Source: Defluviitaleaceae bacterium
Lineage (GTDB): Bacteria; Bacillota; Clostridia; Lachnospirales; WRAX01
Direction: 5' to 3'
NCBI GenBank assembly: GCA_009787945.1
Contig: WQSI01000110.1
Location: forward strand, 1 to 5,596
Length of the DNA stretch: 5,596 bases
Shown in pieces: positions 1-5,267 of this stretch. Within the stretch, counting starts at the first letter, position 1, and each line of letters begins with the position of its first letter. Under the pieces are notes generated by a model that was not told the origin of the DNA, searched no databases, and saw only the letters and a list, made by a program, of their open reading frames with translations. The translations under genes were made by a program, and so were the position numbers.

Positions 1-190
1 CCTCAATGCGGTCGCCGAAGCCCTCCCGCGCCTCATCAATAGAGTTGGAAATTATCTCAAAAATAGAGTGCTGACACCCCTCCAACCCATCAGACCCAAA
101 AATCACAGAAGGGCGCAAACGCACCCTATCCGCACCTTTTAGCTGGCTGATGCTTTCGTTATCATACTTTCTTTTGCTGTTTTCGCTCAT
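1..190 (-). CDS. GyrB/ParE-like type IIA topoisomerase subunit, N-terminus only (partial)
   Basis: The first 63 codons of an ATPase subunit of a type IIA DNA topoisomerase, cut by the left window edge. The start of the GHKL ATP-binding domain is visible: YDNESISQLKGADRVRLRP (residues 9-27) matches the N-terminal strap seen in GyrB and ParE. EIISNSIDEA (45-54) aligns with the GyrB motif EVVDNAIDEA and keeps the catalytic Glu (E45), the Mg-binding Asn (N49) and E53. It departs from standard GyrB: the usual RPGMYIG is RPSVIFG (26-32), GLHH is GCQH (38-41), and the Asp before the Mg-binding Asn is Ser48. I recall a separate GyrB-like group in Clostridia with this signature, so this is probably a second topoisomerase rather than the main gyrase; that is inference. 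The gene starts 15 bp after the Nudix stop codon, so the two are probably cotranscribed. A GGAGG sits upstream of the ATG, and no other in-frame Met occurs in the visible part. Confidence 0.88.
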   Translation of the reverse strand, partial: MSENSKRKYDNESISQLKGADRVRLRPSVIFGSDGLEGCQHSIFEIISNSIDEAREGFGDRIE

Positions 191-204
191 ATTTCCTCCA
201 GTGC
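182..204 (-). promoter_or_regulatory. Ribosome binding site and start of the topoisomerase gene (copy 1 of 23-bp repeat)
   Basis: Read on the minus strand, TGGAGGAAAT leads directly into ATG AGC GAA. GGAGG is only 4 nt from the ATG, rather short spacing, but no better start is present. The whole 23-bp segment is identical to the start region of the upstream Nudix gene at 659-681. Confidence 0.8.
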
Positions 205-205
205 T

Positions 206-667
206 TTAATTACGTTTTTTTAACACTTCCACACAATTTGCTAAAACAGGTCTTGCAGGCGGCGAAATGTTTTCTGGCAAATCATCAATGGCAAACCATT
301 GTAAATCTGTTGTTTCCTCCATATCCGCACGCAGTTCTCCAGAAAAATCTTCGCAAAGATAACTTATAGTCGTGTTGGCAACCTGGTCGCCGTTCGGATA
401 GGTGTAAAACATTTCCTCACCAGAAAGCACACCCAAAAGCTCCAACGAATGGGCAATTAAACCAGTTTCTTCAAAAAGCTCTCGTTTAGCCACTTCTTCC
501 ATGGTTTCCCCAAGCTCTGCAAAACCGCCAGGGTCGCCCCAACATCCGTTATCTTTGCGCTTTTGCAACAAAATCTTGCCATCTTTGTGGGGGATTGCAC
601 TCGCCCCAACTAGCAACATCCGTTGCTTTCCCACGTGTTTTCGCATGTTTTTGATATATTCGCTCAT
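206..667 (-). CDS. Nudix hydrolase
   Basis: A complete 153-residue Nudix-fold pyrophosphohydrolase, a usual length for a single-domain cytoplasmic member. The Nudix box GX5EX7REUXEEXGU is perfect at residues 48-70 (G48, E54, R62, E63, E66, E67, G69) and supplies the helix and Glu side chains that bind Mg for cleaving a nucleoside diphosphate linked to another group. Before it lies the typical strand ILLQKR (32-37) and WGDPGG (43-48), a variant of the common WGxPGG. The N-terminal YIKNMRKHVG and the LLVGAS strand fit a common Firmicute Nudix group. The substrate cannot be told from sequence: NTP clean-up (8-oxo-dGTP-like), ADP-ribose and other dinucleotides are all possible. The ATG at 667 is preferred over Met8 and Met17 because only it has an upstream GGAGG. 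The topoisomerase gene follows after 15 bp, suggesting an operon. The 182 bp upstream hold an inverted repeat and no clear promoter. Confidence 0.95.
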   Translation of the reverse strand: MSEYIKNMRKHVGKQRMLLVGASAIPHKDGKILLQKRKDNGCWGDPGGFAELGETMEEVAKRELFEETGLIAHSLELLGVLSGEEMFYTYPNGDQVANTTISYLCEDFSGELRADMEETTDLQWFAIDDLPENISPPARPVLANCVEVLKKRN

Positions 668-681
668 ATTTCCTCCAGTGC
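659..681 (-). promoter_or_regulatory. Ribosome binding site and start of the Nudix gene (copy 2 of 23-bp repeat)
   Basis: On the minus strand TGGAGGAAAT precedes ATG AGC GAA, with the same 4-nt spacing from GGAGG to ATG as in the topoisomerase gene. All 23 bases match 182-204, so both proteins begin Met-Ser-Glu. This decides the Nudix start. Confidence 0.8.
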
Positions 682-714
682 GCTAAATTCCTTCCAAATG
701 AAACCACCACCCTG

Positions 715-810
715 CGTAGGGGCGCATATTATGCGCCCACTGCTGGGTAAACGTACTCTACATCACCATTACCTTTGTCGGACAACGGGCGCATAATATG
801 CGCCCCTACG
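715..810. repeat. Nested inverted repeat, 24-bp perfect arms (MITE-like or RNA-hairpin element)
   Basis: The arms at 715-738 and 787-810 are exact reverse complements of each other, separated by 48 bp. Each arm is CGTAG followed by a 19-base near-palindrome, GGGCGCATA-T-TATGCGCCC (9+1+9), so each can also fold on itself. A third small palindrome, TTGTCGGACAA, lies at 775-785 just inside the right arm. The similarity weakly extends outward: CCACCACCC on the left faces the complement of GGTTGTTGTG on the right. No ORF lies inside and I see no convincing target-site duplication. The CGTAGGGGCG termini resemble short intergenic repeats that I recall as multicopy in Clostridia, but only one copy lies in this window. 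It sits between the lipoprotein and Nudix genes, both read leftward, so it would be transcribed on read-through. Neither hairpin is followed by a T-run, so it is not a standard terminator. Confidence 0.85.
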
Positions 811-849
811 GGTTGTTGTGTAAAGTTGTATATAGTTACCATAATTAAA

Positions 850-1629
850 TCACTCAATCAAAAACCTCTGAACCGCTGTGTATTCATCAAAATCCCCAGG
901 TGCGCGCCAATACATGAAGTCTTTTGCGAACTTATACTCCCCTGGGGTTAAACCTTCTTCAGAAAACCAAGTAAAATCCACATTACGCGTCTGGGTGGTG
1001 GACAGAGGCTCTATTGAATAACCTATTTCCACAATAAACATCCAGCCGTTTAAAAGCCGCCAATAATCCTGCTCACGGACATATAGTCTGTATCTCTCTC
1101 CGTAATCAAAGCGTATCTCTGTTGGATTTATAAAGAAAAACGACAGCCCTCCAGCCGCGACTTCTTCAATGTGCAACGTAGGCAAGTCTTGGGTTGGGTG
1201 CGCAAAGTGGTCACCATCCACAGGCACGCGGAAAACGGGCCCTGTGGTTTTAATAACAAACACTCCCATGTCAATATCCATTGTTGACAGCTGCGGGTGG
1301 TTTTCTATCACATTTGCAATAAATGCTCGCATTTCGTTTATGGTTTCCTCTGCATCTTCATCAGACAGCCTAAGCCAAATATAAAGTCTGTTGCCCGCTC
1401 CTGTGCCTGTTAAATTGACAGGAAAATTATCAAATAGCAAATTATCTAAAGCTCCACGGATTATTAAGATGTCAGGCTCGTTTAGCGTGGCGTTTGGGTC
1501 ATAAGCGCCACTCCACACGATTTCGTCGTCAACACTACTCCACACGATTTCGTCATCAACGATAGACACGCAACCAACAAAAATCATTAACATAACAATA
1601 GCAATGGCAACCACCGAAAACTTTTTCAT
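850..1629 (-). CDS. Small lipoprotein with probable C-terminal Ig-like (Big_14-type) domain
   Basis: A 259-residue predicted lipoprotein. MKK is followed by a hydrophobic stretch (residues 4-18) and a lipobox-like FVGC with the acylated Cys at 20; Phe at -3 is less usual than Leu. Two 9-residue tandem repeats follow at once, VDDEIVWSS (24-32) and VDDEIVWSG (33-41). The middle (about 50-135) is an unrecognised region with an amphipathic helix (DEDAEETINEMRAFIANVIENH). From about 160 to the end, GLSFFFINPTE, YGERYRLYVRE, GYSIEPLSTTQTRNVDFTWF and GLTPGEYKFAKDF follow the order of the Firmicute Ig-like domain I know as Big_14 (normally GLxxxxxNxTD, YGxxYxLE, LxPGExxxxxxxW, LxPGxYRIVK). This was assigned by eye and needs a profile search. 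It probably sits on the outer face of the membrane; its role is unknown. It starts 13 bp after the leuS stop codon and is probably cotranscribed with leuS, though no functional link is evident. The stop is TGA. Confidence 0.85.
   Translation of the reverse strand: MKKFSVVAIAIVMLMIFVGCVSIVDDEIVWSSVDDEIVWSGAYDPNATLNEPDILIIRGALDNLLFDNFPVNLTGTGAGNRLYIWLRLSDEDAEETINEMRAFIANVIENHPQLSTMDIDMGVFVIKTTGPVFRVPVDGDHFAHPTQDLPTLHIEEVAAGGLSFFFINPTEIRFDYGERYRLYVREQDYWRLLNGWMFIVEIGYSIEPLSTTQTRNVDFTWFSEEGLTPGEYKFAKDFMYWRAPGDFDEYTAVQRFLIE
1510..1563 (-). repeat. Tandem 27-bp duplication inside the lipoprotein gene
   Basis: Two adjacent 27-bp units, 1510-1536 and 1537-1563. The first 24 bases of each differ at one position only (cgtcgtcaac versus cgtcatcaac). 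They encode VDDEIVWSS and VDDEIVWSG, starting 4 residues after the lipid-bearing Cys. The near identity at DNA level suggests a recent in-frame duplication. Confidence 0.9.
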
Positions 1630-1634
1630 AATAG

Positions 1635-1641
1635 CACCTCT
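1635..1641 (-). promoter_or_regulatory. Ribosome binding site of the lipoprotein gene
   Basis: On the minus strand AGAGGTG lies 5 nt before the ATG at 1629, between it and the leuS stop codon (TAA at 1643-1645). It supports this start and translation from a shared leuS transcript. Confidence 0.65.
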
Positions 1642-1642
1642 T

Positions 1643-4048
1643 TTACTTAGGTTTCACAACAAAATTAACAAGCTTGCCAGGCACAACAACCTCTTTTACA
1701 ATTTGCTGGTCAGCCAGCTTTTCTGCAACGGCTTCTTTAGCAGCTATAAGGGCGGCTTCTTTGCTGATGTCGGCGGCGACTTGCATATCCCCTCGCAATT
1801 TGCCGTTAAACTGGATAACCATGGTAATTGTGTCGTCTATGGTTTTGGCTTCGTCAAAAGCAGGCCAAGGCTGATGAAAAACTGTGCCGCCATGCCCCAA
1901 GGTTTCCCACAGCTCTTCGGCAACATGGGGAGCAAAAGGCGCAAGCATAGCAACCAAAACCTCTAGGGTTTCCCTGTCAACGCCACTTTTGCGCGCCATG
2001 TCCGTTAAGGCGTTGGTATACTCCATAAAGCCAGAAACGGCAGTGTTTAGGGATAAATTGTCCACACGCCAGGTAATATCTTTTATCATTTTGTGGCGGA
2101 TTTTCTCAAGGTCAGCGGTGGGTTTAACGGTTTTGTCAAGATTTTCCACAACCAAACGCCACAGCTTGTTTAAAAAGCGGTAAACCCCTTCCAAGCCGTT
2201 GTCCTGCCAGTCTGCATCAAGCTCTGGAGGGCCGACGAAAAGGATGTACATGCGCAGGGCATCCGTTCCATATTTTTCCACGACACCATCTGGGGATACC
2301 CCATTGCCTTTAGATTTGCTCATTTTACTGCCGTCTTTGGTTATCATCCCTTGGTTAAACAGGCGGGTAAATGGCTCTTCAAAATCCACCACACCAATAT
2401 CGTATAAAAATTTGGTGTAAAAACGGGCGTAAAGAAGGTGTAAAACCGCATGTTCGACCCCGCCTACATAATAATCCACAGGGGCTAATTTTTCCTTGCT
2501 AACAAGCTCATTTGGGTTATTAACATCAAGATAGCGCAGGAAATACCAAGAGGACCCTGCCCATTGGGGCATGGTATTGGTTTCCCGCTTGGCAGGCGCG
2601 CTGCAGGTTGGGCAGGGAATATTAACCCACTCTTCCATTAACGCCAATGGGGATTCCCCTGTGTCGGTGGGCTTGTAGCTGTCCACATGAGGAAGGGTCA
2701 CAGGCAAATCGGCTTCTGGCACAGGCACAACGCCGCATTTTTCGCAGTGGATAAGGGGGATTGGCTCACCCCAATACCGCTGACGGCTGAAAACCCAATC
2801 CCGCAGGCGGTAATTGGTGGTAGCAATTCCCACTCCTGATTTTTCAAGGTCTATTCCTATTTTAGTTTTAGCTTCTTCGCAGGTTAAGCCGTTGTACTGG
2901 TCAGAATTTACCAGCACGCCATCACCAGTATAAGCTTCCTCTAAATGGGATTTTGTGCCATCTGGGGAAATAACCTGCAAAATAGATAATCCGTATTTTG
3001 TGGCAAATTCAAAATCCCTCTCATCGTGCCCTGGAACGCACATTATTGCACCTGTTCCATAATCTGCCAAAACATAGTCTGCAACCCAAATTTGCATATG
3101 GCAGCCATCTACAGGATTAACAGCAAAAGAGCCTGTAAACACGCCAGTTTTTTCCTTTGCTGCCATTCTGTCAACATTGGACATAGTGGAGGCTTCTTTA
3201 ACATATTTTTCCACGGCATCCCGATGTTCATCTGTGGTTAAAGCCTGTATAAGCTCATGTTCTGGGGCAAGGGTTATGAAGGTTGCCCCGCAAATGGTAT
3301 CTGGGCGGGTGGTGAAAACCGTGATTTTCTCATCACGCCCATTCACTGCAAAATCAATCTTTGCCCCTGTAGACTTGCCAATCCATTCCGCCTGCATACG
3401 CTTAACCTTCTCAGGCCAGTCTAATTTGTCCAAATCTTCAAGCAAACGCTGGGCGTATTCGGTTATTTTCAGCATCCACTGGCGCAAATTGCGCTTGGAA
3501 GTGACACCTCCGCAGCGTTCGCACTCTCCCCCTGAAGCCTCTTCATTAGCCAAAACAACTTTGCAGGTTGGACACCAGTTAAGAGGCATTTCTTTCTCAT
3601 AAGCCAGACCTTTTTTAAACATTTGTATAAAAATCCACTGTGTCCATTTGTAAAAATTAGGGTCGGTGGTGTTAAGCTCCCTTGCCCAGTCATACATTGC
3701 GCCAATGGCTTCCAATTGGGGCTTGAAAATTTTTATGCTCTCCTCCACCGCTTTGGAAGGGTGGGTGTTATTCTCAATCGCAAAATTTTCCGCAGGCAAA
3801 CCAAAGGCATCCCAGCCCATTGGGTGGATTATATAATTGCCCTGCATTAATTTTTGGCGGCTTATCACATCGGACAGCACATAGCCGCGCCAATGCCCTA
3901 CATGCAAACCCTCTCCAGAAGGGTATGGAAACATGTCCAGAATATACTGTTTCGGCTTATCTTTATTAGGCGGGTTTATGTCAATTTCCTGCCATTTCTT
4001 CCGCCACTTGCTCTCTAAACTTTTTGGGTTATATTTTTTATGTTCCAT
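1643..4048 (-). CDS. leuS: Leucyl-tRNA synthetase
   Basis: A complete 801-residue class I cytoplasmic synthetase that charges tRNA-Leu with leucine. The ATP-binding HIGH signature is HVGH (residues 49-52), within PYPSGEGLHVGHWRGY, and KMSKS is at 575-579. The CP1 editing domain, which hydrolyses mischarged tRNA-Leu, carries TTRPDT (246-251) and YGTGAIM...GHDERD; D342 corresponds to the conserved editing Asp (E. coli D345), so editing looks intact. Two Cys4 zinc sites are visible: C159/C162/C176/C179 and C435/C438/C479/C482. The linker just before KMSKS is only a few residues (ITKDG), so the leucine-specific insertion of E. coli LeuRS is absent; B. subtilis-type enzymes also lack it and are about this length. 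The C-terminus VVVPGKLVNFVVKPK is family-typical. The start has AAGGAG 9 nt upstream and MEHKKYNPKSLESKWRKKW as expected for the family. The gene reads away from the M42 peptidase, with the lipoprotein gene 13 bp downstream. No T-box leader fits upstream. Confidence 0.99.
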   Translation of the reverse strand: MEHKKYNPKSLESKWRKKWQEIDINPPNKDKPKQYILDMFPYPSGEGLHVGHWRGYVLSDVISRQKLMQGNYIIHPMGWDAFGLPAENFAIENNTHPSKAVEESIKIFKPQLEAIGAMYDWARELNTTDPNFYKWTQWIFIQMFKKGLAYEKEMPLNWCPTCKVVLANEEASGGECERCGGVTSKRNLRQWMLKITEYAQRLLEDLDKLDWPEKVKRMQAEWIGKSTGAKIDFAVNGRDEKITVFTTRPDTICGATFITLAPEHELIQALTTDEHRDAVEKYVKEASTMSNVDRMAAKEKTGVFTGSFAVNPVDGCHMQIWVADYVLADYGTGAIMCVPGHDERDFEFATKYGLSILQVISPDGTKSHLEEAYTGDGVLVNSDQYNGLTCEEAKTKIGIDLEKSGVGIATTNYRLRDWVFSRQRYWGEPIPLIHCEKCGVVPVPEADLPVTLPHVDSYKPTDTGESPLALMEEWVNIPCPTCSAPAKRETNTMPQWAGSSWYFLRYLDVNNPNELVSKEKLAPVDYYVGGVEHAVLHLLYARFYTKFLYDIGVVDFEEPFTRLFNQGMITKDGSKMSKSKGNGVSPDGVVEKYGTDALRMYILFVGPPELDADWQDNGLEGVYRFLNKLWRLVVENLDKTVKPTADLEKIRHKMIKDITWRVDNLSLNTAVSGFMEYTNALTDMARKSGVDRETLEVLVAMLAPFAPHVAEELWETLGHGGTVFHQPWPAFDEAKTIDDTITMVIQFNGKLRGDMQVAADISKEAALIAAKEAVAEKLADQQIVKEVVVPGKLVNFVVKPK

Positions 4049-4057
4049 GTTAGTTTT

Positions 4058-4063
4058 CTCCTT
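4058..4063 (-). promoter_or_regulatory. Ribosome binding site of leuS
   Basis: On the minus strand AAGGAG, followed by 9 nt and the ATG at 4048. It confirms the leuS start. Confidence 0.8.
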
Positions 4064-4065
4064 TT

Positions 4066-4093
4066 CGTGTTATGCTTGGCATATTATAACACG
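4066..4093. promoter_or_regulatory. Inverted repeat over the leuS -10 box, candidate operator
   Basis: CGTGTTAT at 4066-4073 and ATAACACG at 4086-4093 form a perfect 8-bp inverted repeat with a 12-bp gap. It covers the leuS -10 hexamer and the predicted start of transcription. The related string TTTCGTGT, present at 4063-4070, recurs at 4132-4139 next to the -10 box of the opposite promoter. This placement would suit a repressor site, but no regulator is known here, and part of the similarity comes from the TATAAT boxes themselves. Confidence 0.35.
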
Positions 4094-4111
4094 TTTGGAT
4101 AATTTGCACAA
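4083..4111 (-). promoter_or_regulatory. Sigma-A-type promoter of leuS
   Basis: On the minus strand TTGTGC (4106-4111) is a weak -35, followed by a 17-bp spacer and a perfect TATAAT -10 (4083-4088). Transcription should begin near 4076, giving a leader of about 28 nt. The perfect -10 and ideal spacing support it despite the weak -35. Confidence 0.7.
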
Positions 4112-4115
4112 TAGC

Positions 4116-4144
4116 TTGACTGATAATTCTCTTTCGTGTATAAT
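4116..4144 (+). promoter_or_regulatory. Sigma-A-type promoter of the M42 peptidase operon
   Basis: TTGACT (4116-4121), a 17-bp spacer and a perfect TATAAT (4139-4144) make a near-consensus promoter. Transcription should start near 4151, about 44 nt before the ATG. Its -35 box is 4 bp from the leuS -35 box on the other strand, so two polymerases could hardly bind at once. Confidence 0.82.
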
Positions 4145-4180
4145 GATTTGGTTACATATTGACAAAAAATTTAATATATG

Positions 4181-4187
4181 AGGAGAG
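4181..4187 (+). promoter_or_regulatory. Ribosome binding site of the M42 peptidase
   Basis: AGGAGAG, with 9 nt between AGGAG and the ATG at 4195. It supports the chosen start. Confidence 0.8.
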
Positions 4188-4194
4188 ATAAACT

Positions 4195-5256
4195 ATGAAT
4201 TCTGTTGATTTGATTAAAGATTTGACAAACGCTTTTGGTTGCCCAGGTTTTGAGGATGATGTGGTGGCAGTTGCCCGCAAATACGCCCCAGACAGCGTTG
4301 AAATTGTAGAGGACAGTATGCGCAACCTATATTTTTACCCAAAAGGTGGCATAAACCCAGACCTTCCAACCGTCCTCGTGGACGCTCACAGTGATGAGGT
4401 TGGCATGATGGTACAAGCCATTAAAGACAATGGCACACTAACTTTTATGACCCTTGGCATGTGGTCTGCCCCCGTGCTTCTTGCTCAAAAACTTGTTATC
4501 AAAAACCGCAAGGGGGAATTTGTTCATGGGGTGGTTGCCTCTCGCCCTCCGCATTTTGGCGGCAATGAAAGCGATTTAAAGGTAACAGACATGGTTATTG
4601 ATATTGGTGCTACCAGCAAAGAAGAGGTTTTGGAAAAATATCACATTGGTGTTGCAAGCCCTGTTGTGCCTTTTGGAGAATTTGAGCATAACAAAGAAAC
4701 AGATATTATGATGAGCAAAGCCTTCGACTGCCGCCTTGGATGCGCTGCTGTTATTGAGGTCATGCACCAAGTAGCGGCATCTGACATAAAAGTGAATGTG
4801 GTGGGTGCGCTGTCTGCCCAGGAAGAAGTTGGTATGCGCGGCGCAATGGTTGTTGCTAATGTGGTTAAACCTGATGTTGCCATTTGTTTCGAGGGAACGC
4901 CAGCAGATGACACATTTGCCCCAGCAGAAATGATACAAACGGCATTAAAAAAAGGCCCGATGCTTCGCCATATTGACCCTGGCATGATAACCCACCCGCG
5001 CTTTATCCGTCTTGCTCTTGACGTAGCCCACGAAAAAGGCATCCCAGTACAAGAATCTGTGCGCACTGGCGGTTTTACCAACGGTGCGGCTTATCAAGTT
5101 TCCCAAATGGGTGTGCCTAATATTATTATCGCTCACCCCTCTCGTCACGTACACAGCCCAAATTCTATCGCCTATTTGCCAGACTACAAAAACGGTGTAA
5201 AACTTGCTGTAGAAATTTTGCGCACCCTAGATAAAAATATTATTGATGGATTTTAG
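4195..5256 (+). CDS. M42-family metallo-aminopeptidase
   Basis: A complete 353-residue cytoplasmic peptidase of family M42 (glutamyl aminopeptidase / FrvX / YsdC / tetrahedral aminopeptidase type), the usual length. Family members use two metal ions to remove N-terminal residues from short peptides, usually as large oligomers. The metal and catalytic positions are present in order: H65 and D67 in AHSDEVG, D178 in AFDCRLG (family pattern AxDxRxG, often DNR; here Cys fills the middle position), the E210-E211 pair in AQEEVGMRG, E233 in CFEGTPADD, and H320 in RHVHSP. The stretch between about residues 70 and 160 (LGMWSAPVLLAQKLVIKNRKGE...GVVASRPPH) is the M42 insertion domain that helps oligomer assembly. 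It is thus likely active; substrate preference cannot be read. It has its own strong promoter and RBS, and the nucleotidyltransferase start lies 11 bp after its TAG stop, which suggests cotranscription. It may serve general peptide recycling. Cellulase (endoglucanase) labels given to this family in older annotations should not be used. Confidence 0.96.
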   Translation: MNSVDLIKDLTNAFGCPGFEDDVVAVARKYAPDSVEIVEDSMRNLYFYPKGGINPDLPTVLVDAHSDEVGMMVQAIKDNGTLTFMTLGMWSAPVLLAQKLVIKNRKGEFVHGVVASRPPHFGGNESDLKVTDMVIDIGATSKEEVLEKYHIGVASPVVPFGEFEHNKETDIMMSKAFDCRLGCAAVIEVMHQVAASDIKVNVVGALSAQEEVGMRGAMVVANVVKPDVAICFEGTPADDTFAPAEMIQTALKKGPMLRHIDPGMITHPRFIRLALDVAHEKGIPVQESVRTGGFTNGAAYQVSQMGVPNIIIAHPSRHVHSPNSIAYLPDYKNGVKLAVEILRTLDKNIIDGF

Positions 5257-5260
5257 GGGG
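5255..5260 (+). promoter_or_regulatory. Ribosome binding site of the nucleotidyltransferase
   Basis: AGGGGG, which overlaps the last two bases of the peptidase TAG stop codon and lies 7 nt before the ATG at 5268. The overlap points to coupled translation of the two genes. Confidence 0.65.
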
Positions 5261-5267
5261 CATTAAC

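Noticed and set aside
206..225. Frameshift hot spot in the run of seven A at the end of the Nudix gene (minus strand)
   Set aside because: The frame ends normally two codons later at a typical Nudix length, and there is no downstream continuation in another frame.
668..714. A dedicated promoter for the Nudix-topoisomerase pair
   Set aside because: No -35/-10 pair with acceptable spacing is visible here or in the repeat spacer (739-786); the best strings are weak, so none is annotated.
715..810. The long inverted repeat as a Rho-independent terminator for the lipoprotein gene, or as CRISPR repeats
   Set aside because: Neither arm is followed by a T-run on either strand, and there are only two inverted copies with a single spacer, not direct repeats with multiple spacers.
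1604..1966. Open frame on the plus strand across the leuS end and the lipoprotein start
   Set aside because: It is antisense to two well-supported gene ends and has no convincing RBS or protein signature.
3177..3602. Long open frame antisense to leuS
   Set aside because: leuS is certain here by its editing domain and zinc-site motifs; the antisense reading shows no family signature and no RBS and is explained by the codon use of leuS.
4178..4198. Six-codon upstream ORF (MRRDKL, stop TGA) overlapping the ATG of the M42 peptidase
   Set aside because: It starts inside the predicted leader, has no ribosome binding site of its own, and consists largely of the RBS of the real gene; most likely chance.
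4641..5081. Open frame antisense to the M42 peptidase
   Set aside because: It overlaps the conserved metal-binding motifs of the peptidase, and its translation has no recognisable domain.
4195..5256. Annotation of the M42 gene as an endoglucanase
   Set aside because: The motifs are those of a two-metal aminopeptidase; the cellulase label is a historical misannotation of the family.
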